Shown here in pieces: positions 48,637 to 58,129 of a stretch of DNA of 64,000 nt. Source of the stretch: an uncultured Eubacteriales bacterium (GTDB taxonomy: Bacteria; Bacillota; Clostridia; Oscillospirales; CAG-272); the NCBI GenBank assembly GCA_902491535.1, contig CABUHS010000006.1, forward strand, positions 1-64,000, written 5' to 3'. Position 1 is the stretch's first letter, and the number at the start of each line of letters is the position of its first letter. Below the pieces are notes generated by a model. It saw only the letters and a list, made by a program, of their open reading frames with translations. It did not search any database and was not told the origin of the DNA. Position numbers and translations under genes: made by a program.

Positions 48637-50559
48637 GTGCTTTCTGACATTAAAGAACCGTCCGAACTTAAAAAGCTGAATTATGACGAGCTTTACGCTT
48701 ATGCGGACGAGCTTCGCGCACGTATAATAGATGTTGCGTCCCGAAACGGCGGCCATCTTGCGTCGAATCTGGGAATGATCCATGCAACGATAGCATTACA
48801 CAGGGTTTTCGATTCTCCTAAGGATAAGATCGTTTTTGACGTAGGCCATCAGTGTTACGCCCATAAACTTATTACCGGGCGTAACGGTGATTTTGACACG
48901 CTCAGACGCTACGGAGGAATATCGGGATTTACCTCTCCTTCCGAGAGTGAGCATGATATGTTTTACGCCGGACATTGCGGAGCGTCTCTTTCGGCGGCGC
49001 TCGGAGTTGCAGAGGCGGCGCGTATGTCCGGATCTGACGCATATACTGTGGCGGTTATAGGAGATGCGGCATTCTCCAACGGAATGATCTTCGAAGCCAT
49101 GAATAACTGCATAGATAAGGATCTTAAACTTGTTATCCTGCTCAATGATAATGAAATGTCGATATCCAAAAGTGTAGGGGGATTGTCCGGACATCTTTCC
49201 AATCTTCGGATAAGCGGATCGTATTTTGCACTGAAACATTCTTTACGCGGATTTCTCGGGCATATACCGTTTGTCGGAGACCGGATTGTCGCACTTATGC
49301 GGCACGGAAAGGACAGAATCCGGAGAGCTATTCTCGGTGACAGCATATTTGAGTGCATGGGACTTGATTATCTCGGACCAGTGGACGGACATGACATAAA
49401 AAAGCTTGAATCTGTGCTTGAAGAGGCAAAAACAAAGAAATGTATTTCCGTTGTTCATATGATGACCGAAAAAGGAAAAGGATATCTGCCTGCAGAGACC
49501 GCTCCCGAAAGATACCATTCGGTCGGAGTATTCGATCCAGGTATCGGAATGGCTGAAGAGGCATCCGAGACCTTTTCGACGGTATTCGGAGATATTATGT
49601 GCGAGCGCGCTGCCGCTGACAAAAGTCTTTGTGCTATTACCGCGGCGATGTGCAGCGGGACGGGTCTCGACAGATTTATCGGAGAATACGGTGACAGATT
49701 TTTTGACGTGGGAATAGAGGAAGAACATGCGGTTGCGTTCGCAGGAGGTCTCGGAAAATCCGGAATGCTGCCTGTTTTTGCAGTATATTCTACTTTTTTG
49801 CAGCGTTCGTACGATCAGATATTTCACGATGTGGCTATTCAGTCGTCTCCCGTGATTTTTTCGATCGACCGTGCGGGACTTGTCGGCGGGGACGGCATAA
49901 CTCATCAGGGGATTTTCGACTGTGCATTCCTGTCTACGATACCCGGAATGGAGATCTATTCTCCTGATAGTTTCGAAGAAATGAGACGCATATTCTCTGA
50001 TCTGTTTGATAAACGCGTTATGGCGGCTGTCCGTTATCCGAAGGGCGGTGAGCTTATATACGACCGCAGCAGATTTGTACCGATAGGCGAAGGAAGCTCT
50101 GCCATCGGATTTTCGGCGGATTATGTACCTGTATCCGACAGCGCCGCAGATGCTGTCCCCGAGCTTACGGTTATAACATACGGCAGACTGACGGCATATG
50201 CCGCGCAGGCTGCGCAGGCGCTGTCTGATAACGGATACCGTATCAGACTTATACGTCTGAGTAAAGTTTATCCGATAGACTTTGATAAACTGATACCATT
50301 TGTGCGTGAAAGCGGTGCGCTTTATTTTCTTGAAGAGGGTATAAAGAGCGGAGGAATTGCCGAAAAGCTTGCGGCGGGACTCTTTTGCAGACTTTCGGCG
50401 GAGAACGGCAAAGTACCGCGTACTGAGATACATGCGATCGACGACCGTTTTGTTATGCACGGCGATATAGAGTCGCTTTTCAGAGAATCGGAGTTTACTG
50501 CCGGTCAGCTCCGCGAGCGTTTCGAACGCTTTATTGAGGCAGACGGCTCTGCAAAGTAG
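48637..50559 (+). CDS. dxs: 1-deoxy-D-xylulose-5-phosphate synthase, divergent
   Basis: 640 residues from GTG 48637, 9 bases after AAGGAGGG. The N-terminal TPP domain has FDVGHQCYAHK, FYAGHCGASLSAALG, and GDAAFSNGM at 142-150, where the usual GDG of the thiamine diphosphate motif reads GDA. The second domain holds FDVGIEEEHAV (catalytic Glu), AGLVGGDGITHQG and VRYPKGG. DXS condenses pyruvate and glyceraldehyde 3-phosphate for isoprenoid, thiamine and pyridoxal synthesis. The overall sequence departs from typical DXS at several positions normally invariant, so either a divergent true DXS or a related transketolase-like enzyme is possible. No other MEP genes are adjacent. Confidence 0.82.
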   Translation: MLSDIKEPSELKKLNYDELYAYADELRARIIDVASRNGGHLASNLGMIHATIALHRVFDSPKDKIVFDVGHQCYAHKLITGRNGDFDTLRRYGGISGFTSPSESEHDMFYAGHCGASLSAALGVAEAARMSGSDAYTVAVIGDAAFSNGMIFEAMNNCIDKDLKLVILLNDNEMSISKSVGGLSGHLSNLRISGSYFALKHSLRGFLGHIPFVGDRIVALMRHGKDRIRRAILGDSIFECMGLDYLGPVDGHDIKKLESVLEEAKTKKCISVVHMMTEKGKGYLPAETAPERYHSVGVFDPGIGMAEEASETFSTVFGDIMCERAAADKSLCAITAAMCSGTGLDRFIGEYGDRFFDVGIEEEHAVAFAGGLGKSGMLPVFAVYSTFLQRSYDQIFHDVAIQSSPVIFSIDRAGLVGGDGITHQGIFDCAFLSTIPGMEIYSPDSFEEMRRIFSDLFDKRVMAAVRYPKGGELIYDRSRFVPIGEGSSAIGFSADYVPVSDSAADAVPELTVITYGRLTAYAAQAAQALSDNGYRIRLIRLSKVYPIDFDKLIPFVRESGALYFLEEGIKSGGIAEKLAAGLFCRLSAENGKVPRTEIHAIDDRFVMHGDIESLFRESEFTAGQLRERFERFIEADGSAK

Positions 50560-50788
50560 TGCATATCAGTAACATTTCTTTTTGAAATAATGTTTTCGGG
50601 GAACGGATATTATTTTAAATATGTAAAGGTAATTCAGAAAGACAGAAAATGTCTGTGTATACTATAAATTAAATATTGAAAATGATTTTCTGAAATAAAT
50701 GCAACTTGTATTTAAACTGAATGTAAAACAGATGCTTTAAAGCAGGTATATACAGTGCCTGTGCAGTCGCTTTTTATGAGGTTATGTC

Positions 50789-52867
50789 ATGAATTTCAAA
50801 AAAATAACGGGAATCGGCAATATATTTAATAGAAAAAAATCCGGTTCCGGGAAAGGAAAGCTTAAAAGCTTTGTAAAGAAACATCCGTATTTGCATCTTG
50901 TGATGTCGGCAGCGTTAATGAATCTTGTTATAGAATCGCTCGGACGTCATTCGTTGCTTTCCGCATTAAAATTTATTATAGATTTTCCGCTTCAATTTTT
51001 GCTCGGAGTTCTGATAGTCGGGATGTCCTTTGCGATCTCGTTTGCCGTACCGAGGCGGAGATTCGCGTATACATTTGCAGCGCTTGTATGGTTCGGACTG
51101 GCGATTGCAAACTGTATTGTTCTGTGTTTCCGTGTAACGCCGCTTTGTGCGATTGACTTTATACTTCTAAAGTCGACTTTCAGCATAATAGGATATTATC
51201 TCACTGTTTGGCAGATCGTACTTGCCGCCGCTGCTATTCTGCTTGCTGTAGCCGGAGTTATCTGCATATGGATAAAGTCCGCTCCGATAAAGCACAGCGC
51301 ACGCAAGGCTGTTAAGGCGGCCGCCGTGCTTGTTGCAGCTGCCGGAATCACGGCAGGTTTTGCTGCTATTAACTCTGTTTATGCAGAATCGACAGGCTTT
51401 TTGCCGGATGATTACCGGACAAACGGGTTTGCATATAGCTTTTGTGCAACTTTTTTCGATCGCGGCGTGGAAATGCCGACTGACTATTCAGAGGAAAAAA
51501 TAAGGACGGTTTGCAGCAAGATATTTTCCGCTGTACCTGACAGAAAAAATGCAGATGATTCGGATATGCCGAACATTATATTCGTTCAGCTTGAATCTTT
51601 TATGGATATTAGCCGTGTAAAAGGACTTGAACTGTCGGAAGATCCCACCCCGATGTTTACGCGGCTGAAAAACAATTGCCCTCACGGAGAGCTTACAGTT
51701 CCTGTTACCGGATGCGGAACTGCAAATACAGAGTTCGAGATACTTACCGGAATGAATGTAAAAGATTTCGGTTCGGGAGAATTTCCCTATGATACTGTGC
51801 TTCAGACAGTTCCGTGCGAAAGTATAGCGTCGAATCTCTCGCATATAGGATATAAAACGCATGCAATGCACAATAACAATGCGGCATTTTACGGACGCGA
51901 TACTGTGTTTTCCGCACTCGGGTTTGACACATTTACTTCTGTGGAATTCATGCAAGGGGTAACATATAACAGTATAGGCTGGGCGCACGATTCTGTTTTG
52001 ACCGGAGAAATACAAAAGTCGCTCGATTCTACCGCGGAAAAGGATTTTATATATGCAATTGCGGTTCAGACTCACGGAAAATATCCGTCAGATTACACCG
52101 GAGGCAATATAAAAGCGTCTTATTACGGTACAAATTCCGGATTTAAGAAAAGACTGCCGGAAATAGAATATTGGATCAATGAAGCCCGTGAAGTCGACAG
52201 TTTTATAGGAGAGCTTACACGTGTTCTTTCAGAAAGACAGGAGCGAACCGTACTTGTACTGTTCGGCGACCATATTCCGGATCTCGGACTTTCATCATCT
52301 GATACAGATAATGACAGTATATACAAAACCGATTATGTGATCTGGGACAGCAGTACATGTGCGCCTGCCGGGGATATGGAAACCCGCTCTCCGGATGCGC
52401 GGAAGTATGACGACGTGCCGAAGCAGTCATATCAGCTTTATCCGTATGTACTTGACAGCATCGGAGTTGATATGAGCGGGTTCGGAGCTGTATCCGTACT
52501 TGATGCTTATCTTCCGCAGGCAGAAGATTACAAAGAAATGCTAAGGCTGCTCGAATATGATATTTTATACGGTAAATGTTATTCATTTGAAAACGGATAT
52601 TCTTTCTCGGATATATCATACGGTACATGCGATATCGTTATTGACTCGGTATCTCTTGACGGAGATATGCTTACAGTAAGAGGAAGCGGTTTCACTCCGT
52701 TTACCGAAATAGTTGTAGGCGAAAATACCGTTTCTACAGAGTATATATCGGAAAGCATGCTCAGAGCGGTTACCGATGCAGATGACGGAACGCTTGTAAG
52801 TATTTCCGTATCAGACGGCGGAAAGCTTCTCAGGCGCGGAAACGATAAATTTATTAACTGTCCGTAG
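50789..52867 (+). CDS. LtaS-like sulfatase-fold phosphoglycerol transferase
   Basis: 692 residues. Five transmembrane segments lie within about 33-195, then an extracellular alkaline-phosphatase-type domain: VQLESF with Glu269, GTANTEFE with the predicted nucleophile Thr311, and FGDHIPD with metal ligands. The enzyme would transfer phosphoglycerol to lipoteichoic acid or modify a surface glycan. A C-terminal region of about 75 residues after 610 (IVIDSVSLDGDMLTVRGSGF in part) looks like an IPT/TIG-type beta sandwich, which is not typical of LtaS. ATG 50789 has GAGGTT before it. No dlt or teichoic-acid genes are adjacent. Confidence 0.87.
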   Translation: MNFKKITGIGNIFNRKKSGSGKGKLKSFVKKHPYLHLVMSAALMNLVIESLGRHSLLSALKFIIDFPLQFLLGVLIVGMSFAISFAVPRRRFAYTFAALVWFGLAIANCIVLCFRVTPLCAIDFILLKSTFSIIGYYLTVWQIVLAAAAILLAVAGVICIWIKSAPIKHSARKAVKAAAVLVAAAGITAGFAAINSVYAESTGFLPDDYRTNGFAYSFCATFFDRGVEMPTDYSEEKIRTVCSKIFSAVPDRKNADDSDMPNIIFVQLESFMDISRVKGLELSEDPTPMFTRLKNNCPHGELTVPVTGCGTANTEFEILTGMNVKDFGSGEFPYDTVLQTVPCESIASNLSHIGYKTHAMHNNNAAFYGRDTVFSALGFDTFTSVEFMQGVTYNSIGWAHDSVLTGEIQKSLDSTAEKDFIYAIAVQTHGKYPSDYTGGNIKASYYGTNSGFKKRLPEIEYWINEAREVDSFIGELTRVLSERQERTVLVLFGDHIPDLGLSSSDTDNDSIYKTDYVIWDSSTCAPAGDMETRSPDARKYDDVPKQSYQLYPYVLDSIGVDMSGFGAVSVLDAYLPQAEDYKEMLRLLEYDILYGKCYSFENGYSFSDISYGTCDIVIDSVSLDGDMLTVRGSGFTPFTEIVVGENTVSTEYISESMLRAVTDADDGTLVSISVSDGGKLLRRGNDKFINCP

Positions 52868-52965
52868 AATTGATTTGCGGTATGTTGCGTGATAAGCAGC
52901 AGGCTTTCTTACTTTTCATATGTTCCCGTTAAAAAATCATATAAAGAAAAGGATGTAGATGTTTT

Positions 52966-53805
52966 ATGCCGGATAATCTGTACATATGGTTCTGGTATTT
53001 TCTCATATATGCGTTTATAGGATGGTGTGCCGAGGTTTCGTATGCGGCAGCGACACTCGATAAATTTGTGAACCGCGGTTTTCTGAACGGTCCGTTATGT
53101 CCGATATACGGTTTCGGGGTGTGCTTTGTAATACTGTGTCTGACGCCGCTGCGCGCGGTTCCTCCGCTTCTTTATATCGGTGCTGTACTGATTACCTCTC
53201 TGCTTGAATTTGTTACAGGATGGCTGCTTGAAAAGTTTTTTCATCAGAAATGGTGGGATTATTCCGATAAGAAATTCAACATAAAAGGATATGTATGCTT
53301 GTCTTTCTCACTTATATGGGGAATCGGATGTATGGCGGTTATGTATCTTGTACAGCCGTCGGTGGCCGCGCTTGTCGGTAAGCTCCCGCGTACCGTCGGT
53401 AATGTTCTTCTGATAATTTTCGGAATCATGCTTGCGGCAGATATGATCGGAACGGTCGCAGAGGTTATGAAGCTTAACCGTACACTGCGTCTTGTCCGCG
53501 AGATCGACGAACAGCTTCACAGAATGTCCGATCAGATCGGAGAGAATATAAGCGATCTTGTAATAGGGGTATCCGAACACAGTGAGCCTAAGTTTGCAGC
53601 GCTTCGCGAAAAGTATGATGCAAAGCTACGGAAGCATGATTTTGCCGATATTTCGGAGCTTCGCGCAAAGTACGAAAAGATAATGAGCAGGGGATCGAGA
53701 TTCTCTTTAAAACGTCTTACGGGAGCATTTCCGGAGCTTAAAAAGAGCGATCGCATACGCGGTGTATCCGAGCGTATGGAGCGATTCTTCGACCGTAAAA
53801 AATAG
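52966..53805 (+). CDS. CmpB-type membrane protein (putative ABC transporter type IV)
   Basis: 279 residues. Five or so transmembrane helices in residues 6-165 hold the family signature WCAEVSY, FLNGPLCPIYGFG, KWWDYSDKKFNIKGYVCL (PF06541-type), and a basic, helical C-terminal tail of about 110 residues follows. The family is widespread in Clostridia and its function is not established; despite the name no ATPase partner is nearby. It is followed 33 bases later by rarA. The gene at 21112 is a shorter relative lacking the tail. Confidence 0.82.
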   Translation: MPDNLYIWFWYFLIYAFIGWCAEVSYAAATLDKFVNRGFLNGPLCPIYGFGVCFVILCLTPLRAVPPLLYIGAVLITSLLEFVTGWLLEKFFHQKWWDYSDKKFNIKGYVCLSFSLIWGIGCMAVMYLVQPSVAALVGKLPRTVGNVLLIIFGIMLAADMIGTVAEVMKLNRTLRLVREIDEQLHRMSDQIGENISDLVIGVSEHSEPKFAALREKYDAKLRKHDFADISELRAKYEKIMSRGSRFSLKRLTGAFPELKKSDRIRGVSERMERFFDRKK

Positions 53806-53838
53806 GCGTTTGCCGGAAGGCGGAAAGGTAAGAATAAT

Positions 53839-55263
53839 ATGCAGAGACAGCCTCTTGCCGAAAGGCTGCGGCCTTCGGATTTTTCCGAGATAGTCGGACA
53901 GCGTCACCTTTTCGGTGAAAACGGGTCGGTTACCCGAATGATCAGACAGCAGTATATACCGAATATGATATTTTGGGGAACTCCCGGTACCGGAAAAACT
54001 ACCGCGGCAGGTATAATAGCAAAGCGCTCCGGAATGTCGCTGCACCGTCTTAATGCGACAAGTGCGTCGACGGCGGATGTTAAAGAGGTTATTGCTCAGT
54101 CTGAATCGCTTCTCGGAAGTAACGGCACGCTGCTTTACCTTGACGAAATACAGTATTTTAATAAAAAGCAGCAGCAGACTTTGCTCGAATCGCTTGAGGA
54201 CGGCCGGGTAAAGCTTATAGCATCTACTACCGAAAACCCGTATATGTATGTGTACAGCGCGCTCATCTCGCGATCGGTAGTATTTGAGTTCAAACCTCTT
54301 TCATCTTCCGATATTGCAGAGGTAATTCTCAGAGGACTTGCACGGCTCAATGACGAGGAATACGGCGTAAGCGGTGCAGTCGTTACCGCATCTGAAAGCG
54401 GCTGTACAGCCGGGGGATCATCGGCTGACGGCGACAGTAAAGCTATAGATAATGCCGACATACTTAATAACGATGTAAAAAAATCAGATACGTATAGCAG
54501 TGAATCTGATGAGAATGTGTCAGATGCGTCTGACGGAGATTCTGGCATTTCCGGAGGCAAATCAATAACACCGGAAGCTCTTGACTATATAAGCCGGTCG
54601 GCGTCGGGTGACGTAAGACGTTCTCTCAATATTCTTGAAGCAGTTTATTTCGGAAGTGCCGATTCTGTTATCACGCGCGAATGTGCGGTAAATATACTGC
54701 CTACTTACGGCGCTGAATATGACAGGGACGGCACGGTGCATTATGATCTGCTTTCTGCCCTTCAGAAGTCGATACGGGGTTCCGATCCCGACGCGGCGAT
54801 ATTCTATCTTGTGAGAATACTTGAAGGGGGAGATCTTATCGGCGCATGCAGACGGCTTCGGTAATTGCTTCGGAGGATATCGGGGCGGCATACCCTATGG
54901 CGGCGGTCATCGTTTCGCTCATGCGTCGAATCGGCAAAGGAGCTTGGAATGCCTGAGGCGAGTATTCCTCTTTCCAATGCGGTTATAACACTTGCTACAG
55001 CGCCTAAATCAAACAGCGCATATCTCGCATATGACAGCGCGAAGGCGGACTATACGGCAGGACACGGACTTGTCGTTCCGTCACATATGAGACCGTCGGA
55101 TAAATATGCCGGATATCTGTATCCGCATGATTATCCCGATCACTATGTAAGACAGCAATACCTGCCGGATGATATAGCAGGACATAAATATTATAAGTAC
55201 GGTACAAATAAGACCGAACAGGCGGCGTGCGCATACTGGAAAAAGATAAAGGAAAACAGATAG
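53839..55263 (+). pseudogene. rarA: rarA/mgsA AAA+ ATPase with two compensating frameshifts
   Basis: Frame 1 codes for 341 residues of RarA (Walker A GTPGTGKTT at 47-55, Walker B LLYLDEIQ, arginine-finger region SALISRSVVFE) and then meets TAA at 54862-54864. The conserved continuation (VIASEDIGAAYPMAAVIVS) is found in another frame from about 54861 to 54918, and then the rest (CVESAKELGMPEAS through PHDYPDHYVRQQYLP) returns to frame 1 and ends at 55263. So one base seems missing near 54859-54861 (GG where GGG would restore the frame) and one extra near 54917-54921. A Ser/Asp-rich insert fills residues 177-241. RarA acts at stalled replication forks. A sequencing error is as likely as a real defect. 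Confidence 0.85.
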
Positions 55264-55316
55264 AGCTATCCGAATCAGAACTTGATTGTATTTACACCGC
55301 CGAAAGGAATAACTTA

Positions 55317-56246
55317 ATGAATATGCTTTTCAGAAAACTTTGCAGAATACGTCCGCTGAACATCATAATGCTGACCGTTGCCGGTATAATAAATGCATTC
55401 GGCGTGACTGTGTTTCTGTCTCCTGTAAAACTGTATGACAGCGGTATATCGGGAACGTCGATGCTGCTGTCGCAGATCACTCCGGAGCAGTTTTCTCTTT
55501 CGCTTTTTCTGTTGATACTCAATATTCCTTTGTTTATTTACGGACTTAAGCGTCAGGGGATGCTTTTTACCGTATATGCAATATATACCGTTGCCGTATA
55601 TTCTCTGTTTGCGTATCTGATAATAAATGTATTTCCTATAGATGTTGACATAGCGTCGCCGCTTGCCGGTACCGATCTTTTGCTGTGTGCGCTTTTCGGA
55701 GGAGTTATATCCGGCACGGGAAGCGGACTTGCGATAAGATTCGGCGGTGCAATGGACGGTATAGAGGTTATGGCTGTCATATTTGCAAGGAAGCTCGGCG
55801 TGACGGTCGGTACGTTTGTTATGGCGTATAACGTGCTTCTTTATATCGCATGCGGATTTGTTATAGGAAGCTGGATATTGCCTCTTTACTCTATTGTGAC
55901 ATATGCTGCGGCGCTCAAAACGGTTGACTATATAGTCGACGGTCTTGACAGGGCAAAGGCGGCTATGATCGTCACTGAAAAACCGGATGAAATATGTACG
56001 GAGCTTGCTGAAAAATTCGGAAGCGGTATGACACGTCTTGAGGCAAAAGGCGGATATTCCGGAGAGAGTAAAACGATGATATATTTTGTTGTCAACCGGT
56101 TTCAGATTACCGATATGAAAAAGATCGTTCACGGTATAGACAAGACTGCATATATTACGATAAGCGAAGTCGCCGATATTTTTTCGGAAGGGCAGAAAAA
56201 AGCCGATAAGGCTGATGATTTTTTGAAAAATACAAATAATTGCTGA
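55317..56246 (+). CDS. YitT family membrane protein (DUF2179)
   Basis: 309 residues from ATG 55317, 8 bases after GAAAGGA; the longer frame to 55227 overlaps rarA and is rejected. Five or six transmembrane helices (residues 10-215) with FLSPVKLYDSGISGTSMLL and RFGGAMDGIEVMAV are followed by a cytoplasmic DUF2179 domain (IVTEKPDEICTELAEKFG). This matches the widespread YitT/YpjC family of Firmicutes, function unknown. It overlaps no gene and ends at a bidirectional terminator. Confidence 0.9.
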   Translation: MNMLFRKLCRIRPLNIIMLTVAGIINAFGVTVFLSPVKLYDSGISGTSMLLSQITPEQFSLSLFLLILNIPLFIYGLKRQGMLFTVYAIYTVAVYSLFAYLIINVFPIDVDIASPLAGTDLLLCALFGGVISGTGSGLAIRFGGAMDGIEVMAVIFARKLGVTVGTFVMAYNVLLYIACGFVIGSWILPLYSIVTYAAALKTVDYIVDGLDRAKAAMIVTEKPDEICTELAEKFGSGMTRLEAKGGYSGESKTMIYFVVNRFQITDMKKIVHGIDKTAYITISEVADIFSEGQKKADKADDFLKNTNNC

Positions 56247-56266
56247 TACAGTCGAAAACTGTACGG

Positions 56267-56306
56267 AAAAGCACCGCGGAATATTAAAAAATTCCTCGGT
56301 GCTTTT
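56267..56306. terminator. Bidirectional terminator between YitT and sortase genes
   Basis: AAAAGCACCGCGGAAT (56267-56282) pairs with ATTCCTCGGTGCTTTT (56291-56306) with one mismatch, with A and T tails. Confidence 0.85.
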
Positions 56307-56365
56307 ATGTGTTTAGCTTTAATCCGACATTTGACGGGCAAACGTCAGTCATGATCGGTAGAATA

Positions 56366-57358
56366 TTATTCATCGTGACTTACAAGAACTGCCTGAAGCG
56401 TATACCGTTCTTCCTGAAGAACATTCGTACAGGTAGAGAGGGTGAGCAGCTTTGTACCGGGCTTGAATTCCACGCCTTCGCGTTTATACAGCGAGCGTTC
56501 CTGCTGCTGCCGCGCAAATTCGCATACATCCTCTGTTGTCGGGAAATAAGTGGTTATATAGTCGCTGTACATGTTGGTTTTGTATACTGCAAAGATAAGA
56601 TAGGTATAAAGACCTTTTTCCGTAATGATTTCGACATATTTATTCTCGTTGAAGAATTCCTCGTCAAGAAAGTTCATGATGTTGTTCATCATGTTGCCGT
56701 TAGTAAGGTTATGCCCGTAAATACACGAATTTTCATTTATCGGAATATCGTCAAAATTGCGGTAATCAAGAAATATAGAGCCGGACAGACGGTATCCGCC
56801 GAGGTAATCGTGATTGAGATAATAGTCGTTATCTGAAGAATGCATTATCGGGTAGCTTATTTTTGTATTCGGGACTGAGATATAACCGACAACATCATCG
56901 TTTCTCGCCTTGAGCGAACTTATCTTCGCACGCATTACCGCAATATATCCCGAAAGCGAAGAGCTTGTAGAGGATACATTGTCCGAGTTGCCCCTGAAGC
57001 TTCTCATACTGTCGAAATCCGGCAGCGGACTATCCGAAGCTACTGCTGTGCTGCGCGGTACTTCAAGAACCTTGTTTTCGAACATGAAGTTGTCGAGATC
57101 GTCGTATATTTCCTGCGCTTTTGAGTGATCGTAAAGCGTGTAGACAAACATTGCGGCGCAAAAGATAAAAACAGCGGCAGATATATACAGCAATATTTTT
57201 CGCATAATATCCTTTTTTTTCGCCGCAGTGCCGGTGTGTTCCGACGCAGGTGTTATATCGTCGGCGCTTATATCGCAGAGTGACAGATTGCGGGACTCAT
57301 CTGCTTTTATTACGGACTCTTCGTTTTTTCCGTCGTTGTATCCTGATCTTTCAATCAT
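56366..57358 (-). CDS. Class B sortase
   Basis: 330 residues from ATG 57358; ATG 57370 abuts the AGGA site. An unusual acidic cytoplasmic N-terminus of about 48 residues precedes one transmembrane helix (about 52-76), a linker, and the sortase barrel. The catalytic residues are His216 (YGHNL), Cys310 (LSTCT) and Arg318 (EERYTLQ). Class B sortases attach secreted proteins to peptidoglycan or build pili and spore-surface links. No LPxTG-type or NPQTN substrate gene is adjacent in this window. Promoter at 57413-57441. Confidence 0.92.
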   Translation of the reverse strand: MIERSGYNDGKNEESVIKADESRNLSLCDISADDITPASEHTGTAAKKKDIMRKILLYISAAVFIFCAAMFVYTLYDHSKAQEIYDDLDNFMFENKVLEVPRSTAVASDSPLPDFDSMRSFRGNSDNVSSTSSSLSGYIAVMRAKISSLKARNDDVVGYISVPNTKISYPIMHSSDNDYYLNHDYLGGYRLSGSIFLDYRNFDDIPINENSCIYGHNLTNGNMMNNIMNFLDEEFFNENKYVEIITEKGLYTYLIFAVYKTNMYSDYITTYFPTTEDVCEFARQQQERSLYKREGVEFKPGTKLLTLSTCTNVLQEERYTLQAVLVSHDE

Positions 57359-57412
57359 AATAAATTCCATCCTGAAATATGTCTTTTTGAAAGACTTTTT
57401 ACGTACAATATT

Positions 57413-57441
57413 ATTATATATCCTGAAATCGGTGTTTTCAA
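57413..57441 (-). promoter_or_regulatory. Sigma-A promoter of the sortase gene
   Basis: Minus-strand TTGAAA (57436-57441), 17-bp spacer, TATAAT (57413-57418). Confidence 0.75.
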
Positions 57442-57554
57442 TACAAAATAAAATGTTTTAATTAAAGGTTACATTGTTTTCATAATTCCGACCCGGATAA
57501 TTGTATCAAAACAAAAAATTAACAAATTGCACTGAATAAAATACAATAAAATGC

Positions 57555-57583
57555 TTGATATATTATATATAAAATGCTATAAT
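57555..57583 (+). promoter_or_regulatory. Sigma-A promoter of ireB
   Basis: TTGATA (57555-57560), 17-bp spacer, TATAAT (57578-57583). The leader of about 90 bases has no clear structure. Nothing else was seen in 57442-57554. Confidence 0.75.
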
Positions 57584-57677
57584 AAAGCAAAATAATCAGA
57601 AAACGTCGGAGCGTGTCGCAGTCAGCTTCAAAACGCTCTGAGTTCAGAGACAAATGTTTTAAAACAGGAGTTCGGAT

Positions 57678-57950
57678 ATGAACAGCGAACAGCATGGTAC
57701 AGAATTGAATAACAGAACTCAGACCTTTTCTATCGCCGAGGACCGGGATACTGAGGTCAGACGTATAATGACGTCTGTTTACAGTGCGTTGAGTGAAAAG
57801 GGATATAATCCGATCAATCAGATCGTCGGATATCTTCTTTCCGAGGATCCGACATATATTACGAATTATAAAAATGCGAGAAGTCTTATTCGTAAGGTTG
57901 ACCGCGATGAACTTATCGGCTGTCTTATTAAGTATTATCTCGGAATATAG
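57678..57950 (+). CDS. ireB: IreB family regulatory phosphoprotein (UPF0297)
   Basis: 90 residues, typical length. The conserved core is VYSALSEKGYNPINQIVGYLLSEDPTYIT (seen in pieces), ending in an IRKVDRDELI helix. The Thr-rich N-terminus carries the site that the kinase IreK phosphorylates in Enterococcus. IreB is a negative regulator of cephalosporin resistance and interacts with UDP-GlcNAc metabolism there. It often precedes ruvX and an alaS gene; neither is here. AGGAG lies 8 bases before the ATG. Confidence 0.95.
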   Translation: MNSEQHGTELNNRTQTFSIAEDRDTEVRRIMTSVYSALSEKGYNPINQIVGYLLSEDPTYITNYKNARSLIRKVDRDELIGCLIKYYLGI

Positions 57951-58129
57951 TTTAAGGCGCCGGATATATTGTATTTTTTGTACACGGGAACAGATTTGTT
58001 TTTTGTGTGCCTTTGATAAGCTCGCTGTATCGGCGGGAACTAAAATAAAATTTCACCGCTTTCGCCGACGGTTCTCTCATGAGTATCCGCGCGGCGGAAG
58101 CGAATTTTTTCTGAAAGGAATAATCTTTT

